DNA of 64,000 nucleotides from Bacteroidales bacterium (GTDB taxonomy: Bacteria > Bacteroidota > Bacteroidia > Bacteroidales > GCA-2748055). Both the position numbers and the translations under genes were made by a program. This document shows positions 54,008 to 62,836 of the stretch, piece by piece. Under the pieces are notes generated by a model. The model was not told the origin of the DNA and ran no database searches. It saw only the letters and a list, made by a program, of their open reading frames with translations. The stretch covers positions 37,256-101,255 of the forward strand of contig JARGFP010000017.1 of the NCBI GenBank assembly GCA_029210585.1. Direction: 5' to 3'. Position 1 is the stretch's first letter; each line of letters begins with the position of its first letter.

Positions 54008-56284
54008 ATGGCCAAATTTACCAAAGAAGATGCCCTGAACTACCACAGCTCAGGAAGACCCGGAAAGATTGAGGTGATCCCGACAAAATCCCACACCACC
54101 CAGCAGGACCTATCCCTGGCCTATTCTCCCGGAGTGGCAGAGCCTTGCCTGGAGATAGAAAAAAATCCCGAGGATGCCTATAAATACACTGCCCGCGGTA
54201 ACCTGGTGGCAGTGATCTCAAACGGCACCGCGGTGCTCGGACTGGGTGATATTGGTGCGCTGGCAGGCAAACCGGTGATGGAAGGGAAGGGATTGCTGTT
54301 TAAGATATTTGCCGACATCGATGTGTTTGATATCGAGGTCGACAGGCACGATCCGAAAGAATTTATCGCAACCGTCGATGCCATCTCCCCGACATTCGGA
54401 GGAATCAACCTGGAGGATATCAAGGCCCCCGAATGTTTCGAGATCGAGGAGAAGCTGAAGAAAATGCTCGATATACCGGTATTCCACGATGACCAGCATG
54501 GAACGGCAATTATCTCAGCCGCCGGATTGCTCAATGCACTCGAACTGGTCAATAAAAAGATCGGGGAACTGAAAGTGGTGGTGAATGGTGCCGGCGCTTC
54601 GGCCATTTCATGTGCAAAATTATATATTTCACTGGGTGTAAAAGCTGAGCATGTGTTCATGTGCGACAGCCGGGGTGTGCTGAATACGCGCAGGACCGGG
54701 CTGAATAAGTATAAGGCGGATTTCGTCAGGGAAACCGATGCCGACACACTTGCAGAGATGATCAAAGATGCAGATGTGTTCCTTGGTTTGTCGGTTGCGG
54801 ATGTATTGTCACCGGAAATGCTTAAAACCATGGCGCCCAACCCCATTGTCTTTGCCATGGCCAATCCCAACCCTGAAATCTCCTACGAGCTGGCCATGGA
54901 GACCCGCGACGATATCGTCTTTGCTACGGGCAGGTCAGACTATCCCAACCAGATCAATAACGTGCTGGGATTCCCGTTCATCTTCCGTGGTGCGCTGGAT
55001 GTGAAGGCAAGTGCGATCAACGAAGAAATGAAAATTGCCGCGGTACATGCCCTGGCCAACCTCACCAAGGAGGATGTGCCCGAAACGGTGAATAAAGCCT
55101 ATAAAACACAAAACCTATCTTTCGGAAGGGAATACATCATTCCCAAACCCCTCGATCCCCGGCTGATCTACCATGTGGCCCCTGCGGTGGCCAGGGCAGC
55201 CATCGAAACAGGAGTGGCACGGGCCAGTATTACCGACTGGGACGCATACAAGGCATCACTGCGTAAGCGGATGGGGCTCGATAACCAGTTGATCAGGGAA
55301 GTAATATCCAAAGCCAGGTCGAATCCCAAAAGACTGGTGTTCAGTGAAGCAGATAATTATATGATGCTGAAGGCGGTGCAGACAATCAAGCACGAAGGCA
55401 TCGCCGAACCGGTACTGCTGGGCGACAAGAAAAGAATCCTGGATATGATTGAAGAGTTCCACCTGGATATTACTGATGTGGAGATCATTGAACAACGGTG
55501 CCCGGAAGCGGATGATCTCAGGAAACGCTATGCGAAACGCCTGTTTGAGAAGCGGGCCCGCAAGGGAATGACTTACGATGATGCCCTGGCAAGCATGTTG
55601 CTTCCCAACCATTTCGGGATCATGATGGTGGAAATGGGTGATGCCGATGCTTTCCTGTCAGGATTTTCCAGCAAATATGCAGATGTGATCCGGCCGGCTA
55701 TTCAGATCACCGGTTCCAACAATCCCAAGAAACATATTGCCGGGATGTATATTGTGCAAACGAAAAAAGGCACCTTTTTCTTTGCCGATACCACGGTAAA
55801 TATTCAGCCTTCGGCACAGACGATCGCAGATACTACAGTACTTGTGGCTGAAAGCGTGCGTCATTTCAATATCGAACCAGTAATTGCGATTGTAAGCTAT
55901 TCCAACTTCGGTACCATCAAGGGCGACAGTCCACAACGCGCCCATGATGCGGTAAAGATACTGCACGAGGAGCATCCTGACCTGGTCGTGGATGGTGAAA
56001 TGCAGATGAATTATGCGCTGAATACAGCATTGCGCATGAAAAAATACCCGTTCAACAAGCTGGGGAAAAAGCAGGTGAACACGATTATTTTCCCGAACCT
56101 GAGCTCCGGAAATATTGCATACAAAATGATGCAGGAGATTGGAGGAGCCGAAGTCACGGGACCACTGCTCCTGGGTATCGGTAAACCGGTCCATATTCTG
56201 CAAATGGAGGCTTCCGTGCGGGAGATCGTGGATATGGCCGCTTTCGCAGTGGTGGATGCCCAATACCAGCAATCCATATTGTAA
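54008..56284 (+). CDS. maeB: NADP-dependent malic enzyme fused to a phosphotransacetylase-like domain
   Basis: Oxidatively decarboxylates malate to pyruvate with NADP+, feeding NADPH and pyruvate. The 758-residue protein is the MaeB type: malic enzyme domain (1-430; LAYSPGVAEPCLEI, GLGDIGALAGKPVMEGK, FHDDQHGTAI, VVNGAGASAISCAKL) and a C-terminal domain like phosphate acetyltransferase (430-758), which in MaeB is regulatory and binds acetyl-CoA. The ATG at 54008 is preferred over the track start at 53939. A TAATTTTG at 53956 fits a -7 box, with a poor -33. Confidence 0.95.
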   Translation: MAKFTKEDALNYHSSGRPGKIEVIPTKSHTTQQDLSLAYSPGVAEPCLEIEKNPEDAYKYTARGNLVAVISNGTAVLGLGDIGALAGKPVMEGKGLLFKIFADIDVFDIEVDRHDPKEFIATVDAISPTFGGINLEDIKAPECFEIEEKLKKMLDIPVFHDDQHGTAIISAAGLLNALELVNKKIGELKVVVNGAGASAISCAKLYISLGVKAEHVFMCDSRGVLNTRRTGLNKYKADFVRETDADTLAEMIKDADVFLGLSVADVLSPEMLKTMAPNPIVFAMANPNPEISYELAMETRDDIVFATGRSDYPNQINNVLGFPFIFRGALDVKASAINEEMKIAAVHALANLTKEDVPETVNKAYKTQNLSFGREYIIPKPLDPRLIYHVAPAVARAAIETGVARASITDWDAYKASLRKRMGLDNQLIREVISKARSNPKRLVFSEADNYMMLKAVQTIKHEGIAEPVLLGDKKRILDMIEEFHLDITDVEIIEQRCPEADDLRKRYAKRLFEKRARKGMTYDDALASMLLPNHFGIMMVEMGDADAFLSGFSSKYADVIRPAIQITGSNNPKKHIAGMYIVQTKKGTFFFADTTVNIQPSAQTIADTTVLVAESVRHFNIEPVIAIVSYSNFGTIKGDSPQRAHDAVKILHEEHPDLVVDGEMQMNYALNTALRMKKYPFNKLGKKQVNTIIFPNLSSGNIAYKMMQEIGGAEVTGPLLLGIGKPVHILQMEASVREIVDMAAFAVVDAQYQQSIL

Positions 56285-56335
56285 GAAGCGGGGAATAGCA
56301 CATATTTTTCCTATATTTCGACAAATAAGAAAAAT

Positions 56336-57022
56336 ATGTCTTTTCCAAAAATCGAATCATCCAAAGTGCGCACCCTCTCCCTGGATGCCTTCAGGGAAAT
56401 GGATTACTACGCTGTGAATAATTACCACCTCCCGGTGGAGCTGATGATGGAAAGCGCCGGACTGCAGCTGGCCAGGCTGTCTGCCAGCGTTGTGGAACCC
56501 GGGGCTTCGGTACTGGTGGGTGTGGGTCCCGGAAACAACGGCGGAGGCGGACTGGTTGCAGCAAGAAGACTGGAAGCCTGGGGATACCGGGTACATATTC
56601 AAATGCCGTTGCCGACGACACAACAGCTGATCAGGGACCAGCTGAGCCGGACGATCTCCTACGGGGTGGAAAAGGTGATGGAATCGAAATACGACCTGAT
56701 CCTTGACTGTCTGTTCGGTTTTTCGCAGCGCCTTCCACTGCCCGAGGATGTTTCAGAGATGATCCGCCTGATGAACAGCATCAAAGCTGCAAAGATCTCA
56801 CTCGATATTCCCACGGGAATCTGCGAAAACGGCGATTCTGTGAGGTTTCGTGCAGACAAGGTACTGACTGTCGCTGCACCGAAAACCATCCTGCTGAACC
56901 ATATAAGTGAATATGAGCTCTATATCGCAGACGTGGGAATACCCACGGAAGTCTACCTGCGCAATAAAATCGACCATGCATCACTGGGGTTTTACAGGGA
57001 CCAGATCGTACAGGTGGTCTGA
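56336..57022 (+). CDS. nnrE: NAD(P)H-hydrate epimerase (YjeF N-terminal domain)
   Basis: 228 residues. Epimerises S- and R-forms of hydrated NAD(P)H so the damaged cofactor can be repaired. YjeF_N signatures are visible: FREMDYYAVNNYHLPVELMMESAG, VGVGPGNNGGGGLVAARRL and SLDIPTGICENGDSV. In many bacteria it is fused to the ADP-dependent dehydratase; here it stands alone and no dehydratase gene is adjacent. It follows maeB by about 50 bp. Confidence 0.9.
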   Translation: MSFPKIESSKVRTLSLDAFREMDYYAVNNYHLPVELMMESAGLQLARLSASVVEPGASVLVGVGPGNNGGGGLVAARRLEAWGYRVHIQMPLPTTQQLIRDQLSRTISYGVEKVMESKYDLILDCLFGFSQRLPLPEDVSEMIRLMNSIKAAKISLDIPTGICENGDSVRFRADKVLTVAAPKTILLNHISEYELYIADVGIPTEVYLRNKIDHASLGFYRDQIVQVV

Positions 57023-57062
57023 TTCTCCGAATAAACCAGTGTTCTGATACCCCGCATAAAAG

Positions 57063-57086
57063 AAAAAACCTCACGCAGGGATGAGG
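57063..57086 (-). terminator. Terminator of the ECF sigma gene
   Basis: CCTCA and TGAGG form a stem around an eight-base loop; read on the minus strand it is followed by TTTTTT. It lies beyond the ACTAA repeat tract behind the sigma factor stop codon. Confidence 0.65.
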
Positions 57087-57098
57087 AGGGTTGTTTTC

Positions 57099-57170
57099 AA
57101 CTAACTAAAACTACTAACTAAACTACCAACTAAACTACTAACTAAAACTACGAACTAACCAACTAACTAT
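57099..57170. repeat. ACTAACTAA-type short tandem repeat tract
   Basis: About 72 bp made of irregular AACTACTAACTA-like units. It lies between the sigma gene's stop and terminator, inside its transcribed 3' region. On the minus strand it is TAGTTAGTT-rich with stops in every frame, so it is not coding. Irregular unit length argues against CRISPR. Confidence 0.75.
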
Positions 57171-57199
57171 TATCATTAACCCTCGAAAGTCAAATTTGT

Positions 57200-57706
57200 T
57201 TAATTTGCATAATCTTTCAGCGATTCCATTAATTTTTTCCTGGTAAAGAAAATCCGGCTTTTCACTGTTCCGATCTTCAGATCCAGCTTGTCGGCGATCT
57301 CCTTGTATTTATATCCTTCTGTATGCATCAGGAACGGGATTTTCAGCTCATCCTGCAGGGCATCAATGTGCTTGCGGATCTCCTTGTGCTGATAGGTGGA
57401 GTCGGGTTTGATATTGGTCGCCTCCTTGGTGTTGTTCAGGTAATACAGATCCTCTGTCTGGTCCACAATGGTGTTTTGCCTTACTGCCTTACGGTAATTA
57501 TTGATGAAGGTATTCTTCATAATCGTATATGCCCAGGCTTCGAAGTTGGTGAACTCGATGAATTTATCCTTGGATGACAACGCTTTTACATAGGTCTCCT
57601 GGAGCAGGTCCTTGGCAGCTTCCCGGTCCGAGGTAAGGCTCAGTGCAAATCTCTCTAAACGATCTTCCATGTTGATCAGCCTGGTATTGAACTCCATTGT
57701 TGTCAT
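57200..57706 (-). CDS. ECF-type RNA polymerase sigma factor
   Basis: 168 residues of the sigma-70 ECF class: region 2 with RLERFALSLTSDREAAKDLLQETYVKAL and NFEAWAYTIMKNTFINNYRK, and region 4 with a helix-turn-helix in EGYKYKEIADKLDLKIGTVKSRIFFTRKKL. It directs polymerase to a stress or signal regulon. No anti-sigma gene is next to it. It lies downstream of a MerR regulator with a B12-binding domain; a perfect-spaced promoter (TTTG, 20, TAGTTTTG) is found 43 bases upstream. Confidence 0.93.
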   Translation of the reverse strand: MTTMEFNTRLINMEDRLERFALSLTSDREAAKDLLQETYVKALSSKDKFIEFTNFEAWAYTIMKNTFINNYRKAVRQNTIVDQTEDLYYLNNTKEATNIKPDSTYQHKEIRKHIDALQDELKIPFLMHTEGYKYKEIADKLDLKIGTVKSRIFFTRKKLMESLKDYAN

Positions 57707-58075
57707 AGCTGTAAGCTTTAATTGTTTGCTAATCGATTAATTGTTTAACAAAACTACGATATAGTTGAACACAAAGCAAATTTTTATGACCTTTAAATCA
57801 TTGAAATATATGCAATTCTAAATAAGCTAATCTTCGGTATAGGTTATAAATAAAGGAATAAGGGACATATATATCCCTTAATTCTAAATTATATTTTTTT
57901 TTATTTTGTTTACCAGGAAAAGGTTTTTGTTGAACAATCCCTGTTTCAGGGGTTGATTTTGTTGAACATCAGTGGTTGTTACCTGCAAAAATTCCGCCTA
58001 CAAAACAATAAGAATCATTAAAAGGAAACCGTTACGAGTGCAGTTTATTGGCAAGCGACAGAATGGAAATAACAA
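57707..58075. other. AT-rich intergenic region between the sigma and MerR genes
   Basis: 369 bp without a gene. It contains the sigma promoter and a hairpin AATCCCTG/CAGGGGTT (near 57937) flanked by two TTGTTGAAC copies. The hairpin may terminate the upstream MerR transcript on the minus strand, but its T-run is weak. Confidence 0.55.
57749..57780 (-). promoter_or_regulatory. Promoter of the ECF sigma gene
   Basis: On the minus strand TTTG (57777-57780), 20 bases, TAGTTTTG (57749-57756), a full match to the Bacteroidota consensus. The start codon is 43 bases downstream, so the sigma gene has its own housekeeping promoter. Confidence 0.7.
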
Positions 58076-58963
58076 TCAGTTGTCTAGCTTCCTGAGGTAC
58101 TCCTGCAGGTCTGCAACATTCCTGAGCAGGAAATAATTCTTTCCGAAATAGTCGGGACCATTGTTCAGGTAACCTGCAAAGTACAGGATGTTCTTGTCAG
58201 GGAAGGCACCGCCGAGGTCCTTCAGGTAAGTGATGAAATCGGTTTCTGACAGAGGCACGGTAGAGGAGACCAGGATATGGTCGAAATGTCGCGTCGAACC
58301 GGTAGCCAGGATATCAGAATAGGGCACGGATTGTCCCAGGTAGATTACTTCATGACCGGCTTCCTTCAGCAGGTAAAGCGCAAAGAGCAACCCGATCTCG
58401 TGCCATTCTCCCTCGGGAAGGAACAGCAGGAATTTCTGGGCTTTGGGATTGAACACATGGGAGAAATTATCGATGGCTGCAATGATCTTTTGCCGGATCA
58501 GGTTGGAAACAAAATGCTCCTGTGCAGAATTGACATCACCGGCCATCCAGAGCACCCCGATTTTTTCAAGAAACGGATAAACCACATTGGTAAAGGCATG
58601 CGTAAACCCATATTTTGAGACAGTTTTACTTATCAGTGCATTGAATTTGATCTCATCCATGTCGATCATGCTGATGATCAGTGAATCAATGATATTTTCA
58701 AGATTGGGGCTGCTGCTGGAAACACGCAGGATTTCCTCCTTCAGTTCCTTATCAGTGAGCCGGGCTATATTCGAGATCTTGATCCCATGCCTGTTCAGCA
58801 TGGCAACATTCAGGATTTTTTTCAGTTCCTGGTCGGTGTAATACCTGATATTGGTGGTGGTACGATACGGTTCAATAAGATTGTACCGCTTTTCCCATAT
58901 CCTGATGGTGTGGGCTTTAATACCGGAAAGATTTTCTAACTCTTTTATTGAATAAACTGCCAT
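58076..58963 (-). CDS. MerR-family regulator with B12-binding domain (CarH/LitR-like)
   Basis: 295 residues. The N-terminal MerR helix-turn-helix (YSIKELENLSGIKAHTIRIWEKRYNL) is followed by a helical bundle with WMAGDVNSAQEHFVS, matching the W-x9-EH adenosylcobalamin pocket of CarH/LitR photoreceptors, then a Rossmann B12-binding domain with GEWHEIGLL (E-x-H-x-x-G lower-ligand motif). In CarH light breaks the Co-C bond and releases DNA. The residue after the tryptophan is Met here, where Thermus CarH has the His that becomes a second ligand. Light or B12 sensing is inferred from sequence. Confidence 0.88.
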   Translation of the reverse strand: MAVYSIKELENLSGIKAHTIRIWEKRYNLIEPYRTTTNIRYYTDQELKKILNVAMLNRHGIKISNIARLTDKELKEEILRVSSSSPNLENIIDSLIISMIDMDEIKFNALISKTVSKYGFTHAFTNVVYPFLEKIGVLWMAGDVNSAQEHFVSNLIRQKIIAAIDNFSHVFNPKAQKFLLFLPEGEWHEIGLLFALYLLKEAGHEVIYLGQSVPYSDILATGSTRHFDHILVSSTVPLSETDFITYLKDLGGAFPDKNILYFAGYLNNGPDYFGKNYFLLRNVADLQEYLRKLDN

Positions 58964-59049
58964 CTCTGCATTCCTTTACGTGGTTTTCCGGCAATTTAAC
59001 AAGTTTTGAAGGTGAATTGTTTATTGTTAGGCATGTTTTTTTAAACAAA

Positions 59050-59736
59050 TTAGTTTTTCCTTATTAACATAAGGCCATCACGGATGGTAAGAAATACATT
59101 TTCAATTTGTGCATCCTGTTGCACGATCGTGTTGAATTCGTCTAGTTTACGGGTAGATTCATCCAGAATTGGTGCTTCTGCAACTTTTCCTCCCCAGAGC
59201 ACATTGTCCGCCACAATAAAACTACCTTTTTTCAGCACTTTCATGCATAATTTGTAGTAGTCAGGGTAATGCTCCTTGTTGGCATCGATGAAAATAAGGT
59301 CGAATTCCTCCTTCATGCCGGGAAGGAGGTCCAGGGCATCACCGATCATGAGCTCCGTTTTGTGTGCAATACCTGCCTTATTGAAAAAGGCGCGTACCAT
59401 CTCTTCCAGTTCTTCATTCACTTCGATGGTCACAAGTCGTCCCCCTTCCTGCAATCCTTTGGAAAGGCAGTAGGCAGAATAGCCGGTAAAGGTGCCGATT
59501 TCCAGGATCCTTTTGGGCCGGATCATCTGGCTGATCAGGGAGAGAAATTGTCCCTGTACCTTCCCGGAGAGCATCTGCGGATGGACGGTTTTCAAATGGG
59601 TGGTGCGGAAGAGTTCCTGCAGCACCGGATCTTCATCCGTGGTATGGGCTTCGGCATACCGCGTAATTGATTCAGGAAATTCAAAAGGGTTCACAGTATA
59701 GTTCTTAATTAAAGTATTACCGGTTTTCAGTTGCAC
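59050..59736 (-). CDS. O-methyltransferase (caffeoyl-CoA OMT family)
   Basis: 228 residues with the class I methyltransferase core of the bacterial COMT/OMT3 group: GQFLSLISQMIRPKRILEIGTFTGYSAYCLSKGL, TIEVNEELEEM, DLIFIDANKEHYPDYYKLCMKVLKKG and ADNVLWGGKV, which contains the metal-binding residues of this group. Substrate unknown, usually a catechol-like phenolic. It lies between the MerR regulator and the M16 protease, same strand, 50 bases after the latter. Confidence 0.9.
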   Translation of the reverse strand: MQLKTGNTLIKNYTVNPFEFPESITRYAEAHTTDEDPVLQELFRTTHLKTVHPQMLSGKVQGQFLSLISQMIRPKRILEIGTFTGYSAYCLSKGLQEGGRLVTIEVNEELEEMVRAFFNKAGIAHKTELMIGDALDLLPGMKEEFDLIFIDANKEHYPDYYKLCMKVLKKGSFIVADNVLWGGKVAEAPILDESTRKLDEFNTIVQQDAQIENVFLTIRDGLMLIRKN

Positions 59737-59787
59737 ATTTCGCTGTATATCCGGAGCCCGGGTGCTTTACTTTCAGATCAGCCTGCC

Positions 59788-61014
59788 TTACTTATAGATC
59801 AGCGTGTTCAGGTTGGCCGGGTCGAGCACTTCGTTGGCAATGTCCCGTAGCTTATCCGCTGAAACGGCTTCCAGTTTGCGGGCGATGTCGGGCAGACTGT
59901 CGACCCGGTTGAACAGCAGATGACTTTTGGCCATGCTGAGCATCAGGTGTTCGCTGTTTTCTGAAGAAATGGCAATTTGTCCCAGCAGCTGTCTGCGTGC
60001 ATAGACCAGTCTTTTCTCAGGGATCAGGTTTTTCCGGAGTTTTTTTAATTCTTCTTTTGTCACCTCCAGGGATTTGGAGAAACGGTCCTTGTCGCAGCTG
60101 AAATAGATGTTGACCGCTCCGCTGTCGGTATAGGCCAGGTAGTGTGACTCAGCACTGTACGAAAATCCCCTGCGTTCGCGCAGTGCCATATTCAGCCTGG
60201 AGTTCATCCCCGGTCCGCCCAGGATATTGTTCAGCAGGTGCAGTGCAACCCGGTCAGCATGTTTGTATGAATACGCTTTTCCGGCAATGATGCAATGTGC
60301 CTGGAAGGTGTTCCGGTCCACCACCTGCTTCTGCTTATGGGTAGCCTGTGGGGCCACACGTGGCCTGGTGCGCGTGGTGCCGGGGAGATCAAGGAAATAC
60401 TTTTCAGCAATCTTTACCACGCTTGCGAAGGGGATATTTCCGATGGAGCAAAGCACCAATTCGCACGTGGCGTAATTTTCATTTCTGAATGTTTCCACGA
60501 GTCCGTTCCGGAACCGGTTCAGCGATTCTTTGGAACCAAGGATGTTCCTGCCAATGGGGTGATCGGGGAACAGGAGCTCCTCGGCGTGGTCGAAAATCAG
60601 TTCAGAAGGAGTGTCTTCATAGGTCTGTATTTCACTAAGAATCACCTCGGTCTCCTTCGCCCGTTCTTTTTCTGAGAACAGGGAATTCAGAAAGATGTCC
60701 TGGATCAGCTCGACAGCTTTTTTCAGGTCCTCTTTCAGGAAGGAGGCGTAGATGGCCGTTTCCTCCTTGGTGGTATAGGCATTGATTTCGCCCCCCACAT
60801 CCTCCAGCCTGAAGATGATCTGGTAGGCCGAACGTTTCCTGGTTCCCTTGAAAAACATGTGCTCCATGAAGTGCGCCAGTCCGTGTTCCTCGCTGTTTTC
60901 ATCGCGGGTGCCGGTATGCACCAGCAATCCGAAATGTGCCACATCTGAATTGTTTTGTCTGTGGATCAGCCGGATACCATTCGGAAGGGTATGTGTATGA
61001 TACATTTTTTCCAT
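59788..61014 (-). CDS. M16 family metallopeptidase
   Basis: 408 residues, insulinase/pitrilysin superfamily. The inverted zinc motif is intact as HFMEH at residues 48-52, with the downstream glutamate region ERAKETEVILSEI. The second half is the inactive-type M16C-like domain (SRLNMALRERRGFSYSAESHYL). Bacterial members degrade peptides, and small single-gene versions usually work as dimers. No signal peptide is visible, so it is probably cytoplasmic. Confidence 0.93.
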   Translation of the reverse strand: MEKMYHTHTLPNGIRLIHRQNNSDVAHFGLLVHTGTRDENSEEHGLAHFMEHMFFKGTRKRSAYQIIFRLEDVGGEINAYTTKEETAIYASFLKEDLKKAVELIQDIFLNSLFSEKERAKETEVILSEIQTYEDTPSELIFDHAEELLFPDHPIGRNILGSKESLNRFRNGLVETFRNENYATCELVLCSIGNIPFASVVKIAEKYFLDLPGTTRTRPRVAPQATHKQKQVVDRNTFQAHCIIAGKAYSYKHADRVALHLLNNILGGPGMNSRLNMALRERRGFSYSAESHYLAYTDSGAVNIYFSCDKDRFSKSLEVTKEELKKLRKNLIPEKRLVYARRQLLGQIAISSENSEHLMLSMAKSHLLFNRVDSLPDIARKLEAVSADKLRDIANEVLDPANLNTLIYK

Positions 61015-61380
61015 CGCCGCAAAAGTAGGCAGAATTCATGGAATATCCCTGTTATGGCAACAGAATGACCGGATTTCCCCTGATATATGCTGAGCCGGCT
61101 AGGGTGGGTCCCTTTCACGACACGGATTTTTTTAGCAGGAGTCATTGCATTGACCGGGAACATCCCCTGTTCCTGTGGAGAATTTTATCGACCGCTCTCA
61201 TGGAAGGACCTGCTAATCATAAACCCACGCCTATTTAGAATGATTATAAAGAAATCATTCTTAATGAAAACCTTGTTACGTTTCAAAATTGTCATTAAAT
61301 TTGCGTCGCTTTCGTGCCTGCGTTGTGCAGAGGCATAACAGGCTGTTGCTGAAGGGCAGAAAGTTTTTTAAGTATGTGTC
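61015..61380. other. Intergenic region upstream of tRNA-Phe
   Basis: 366 bp without a convincing gene. It contains a perfect inverted repeat AGAATGATT/AATCATTCT (61237-61261), which could be an operator, and the tRNA-Phe promoter. Two short frames (61038-61238, 61087-61338) have no family-like features and are rejected. Confidence 0.6.
61273..61303 (+). promoter_or_regulatory. Promoter of tRNA-Phe
   Basis: TTG at 61273-61275, exactly 20 bases, then TAAATTTG at 61296-61303, a good Bacteroidota promoter. The tRNA begins about 75 bases downstream. Confidence 0.65.
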
Positions 61381-61453
61381 GGTGCCATAGCTCAGTTGGT
61401 AGAGCACAGGACTGAAAATCCTGGTGTCCCTGGTTCGATTCCTGGTGGCACCA
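61381..61453 (+). tRNA. tRNA-Phe (anticodon GAA)
   Basis: 73-nt gene beginning GGTGCCATAGCTCAGTTGG, with the anticodon loop CTGAAAA in CAGGACTGAAAATCCTG, a T-arm CTGGTTCGATTCCTG and an acceptor stem GGTGCCA/TGGCACC, discriminator A. No CCA encoded. An accessory region starts just downstream. Confidence 0.97.
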
Positions 61454-61469
61454 CCGAAACAAATCACAG

Positions 61470-61503
61470 ATCCCGCATAGTCAATGACTTGCGGGATTTT
61501 TTT
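61470..61503 (+). terminator. Terminator of tRNA-Phe
   Basis: ATCCCGCA and TGCGGGAT make a perfect 8-bp stem around a 12-base loop, followed by seven Ts. Its 3' half is part of a 41-bp direct repeat that recurs near the right end of the window without the 5' arm. Confidence 0.8.
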
Positions 61504-61519
61504 GTGGGGGTGTTGATGG
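61479..61519 (+). repeat. Direct repeat copy 1 (candidate att site, next to tRNA-Phe)
   Basis: A 41-bp segment beginning AGTCAATGACTTGCGGGATT and ending GTGTTGATGG; it contains the 3' arm of the tRNA-Phe terminator. It matches copy 2 at 63711-63751 in 38 of 41 positions; the differences are three neighbouring bases after the T-run. Confidence 0.85.
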
Positions 61520-61534
61520 AAGTGTTGATGGAAT

Positions 61535-61753
61535 TTAATATTGCGTATAGTATGATGTTTCTGTTTCACCATTATATGTAGTTACCGTTTTATATGATGA
61601 TCCAGACCGATATGTCGTACTACTGTAACCTCCACTTTTAAAGGTGCTTGAAAGCTTCCAATGGTTTATCCTCTGAGTGGAAAAGTTCGTATTTCCTCTG
61701 TTTAGCTTCTTTATTGCTAAGGGTATTAAGTTTATCCTAAGTTTTTTCTTCAT
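61535..61753 (-). CDS. Hypothetical 72-residue protein
   Basis: Basic N-terminus (MKKKLRINLIPLAIKKLNRG) and a Ser/Thr/Tyr-rich C-terminus (SGSSYKTVTTYNGETETSYY). No family is recognised. The composition is natural and the frame covers most of the gap after the terminator, so it may be real, but it could be chance in AT-rich DNA. Confidence 0.4.
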   Translation of the reverse strand: MKKKLRINLIPLAIKKLNRGNTNFSTQRINHWKLSSTFKSGGYSSTTYRSGSSYKTVTTYNGETETSYYTQY

Positions 61754-61883
61754 GTAGGATTAAACAATATCCCCAAAAAAGGGCATTGCTTTCCTGTAGT
61801 TATTTAATGTTTTGTGTATCAAATTCCATAACTTTATTCTTTCATGCTCAAGTTATTAAAATCAATTCAATAATCCTTACAAA

Positions 61884-62525
61884 ATGGACTGGAATAAATA
61901 CTTCGAAATGGTGATAGACTGGAAAAAACTTCCGGCCTATCGCACAGAACCTAGAATAGATAGCCTGATTGGCTATTATTTGAAAGAAATCCTCAGCAAT
62001 AAATTGGAAGACTCAATCTCTGGAATAATCCCTGAATTTCCACTAAGGTTAGGGACAGTGAATCCTGAAATAAATGATAAAAATTTTGCTGATCGATCAT
62101 ATAAAGTTGATTTCTTGGCTGTTGGAACGGGAGGCAGGAATTATCTTGTTGAATTTAAGACTGATGGTAAATCTCTCAGACCAGGACAGGATAAATATTT
62201 GATTCAAGGCGAAAAGGCAGGAACAGAAAAGATAATTCAAGGAGTACTGAGGATTTCAGGAGTTAGTTCATACAAGGTCAAGTATAAGCACATGCTTGAT
62301 AAGATGCAGAAATATCAACTGTTAGATGAGAATAAACAATATTCAGGACTTAATCCTTCTATGAAAAGGATCTATGTCATTCCCTACAACAAGTCAAATT
62401 CTCCTGATGTCATTGATTTTAGGGATATAGTTGAGTGGTTTGAGCAGAGAACAGGAAAAGATTCTTTTGAATTGGCATTAATGAGGGCTCTTCAGATATG
62501 GTATGATGAAGAGTCTAATCAATAG
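61884..62525 (+). CDS. PD-(D/E)XK nuclease-like protein of unknown function
   Basis: 213 residues. Strand-turn-strand VDFLAVGTGGRNYLVEFKTD carries D76 and E90-F-K92, the core of a PD-(D/E)XK restriction-endonuclease-like fold; a preceding helix has a conserved-looking TEPRIDSLIGYYL. Family members are restriction enzymes, repair nucleases or transposition endonucleases, but no partner (methylase, helicase) is seen here. I do not recognise a named family, so nuclease activity is only a structural inference. It sits within the repeat-bounded island. Confidence 0.6.
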   Translation: MDWNKYFEMVIDWKKLPAYRTEPRIDSLIGYYLKEILSNKLEDSISGIIPEFPLRLGTVNPEINDKNFADRSYKVDFLAVGTGGRNYLVEFKTDGKSLRPGQDKYLIQGEKAGTEKIIQGVLRISGVSSYKVKYKHMLDKMQKYQLLDENKQYSGLNPSMKRIYVIPYNKSNSPDVIDFRDIVEWFEQRTGKDSFELALMRALQIWYDEESNQ

Positions 62526-62836
62526 ATAGTTAACGGACGTTCTGGTTTATCTAGCACTTGAACCTCAACACGAAATACCGGTAAATACCTCACTTTTAAT
62601 ATCACCAATCATTGTTGTTCGGTAAAACCGGATTTTAATTGATATTTAAAATTAACCATCTGATTTACAGATGTGATATTTTTACTTTTCAAATGTAAGT
62701 CCACTTTAATTCAGGGAATAACGAGGTTTTATAGCGCTCTTTGTTTTTTTGTGATTATTCGTTTCAAGAAAAATTGAGGATAAAAGTCCTAGAATTATAT
62801 TTATTATTAATAATATTGGCCTTCAAATTTGATATA

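Noticed and set aside
57099-57170. Possible CRISPR-like array
   Set aside because: Units are 4-13 bp and irregular with no spacers; this is a simple-sequence tract.
61038-61338. Two short ORFs upstream of tRNA-Phe
   Set aside because: No signal, domain or family resemblance; the interval holds the tRNA promoter instead.
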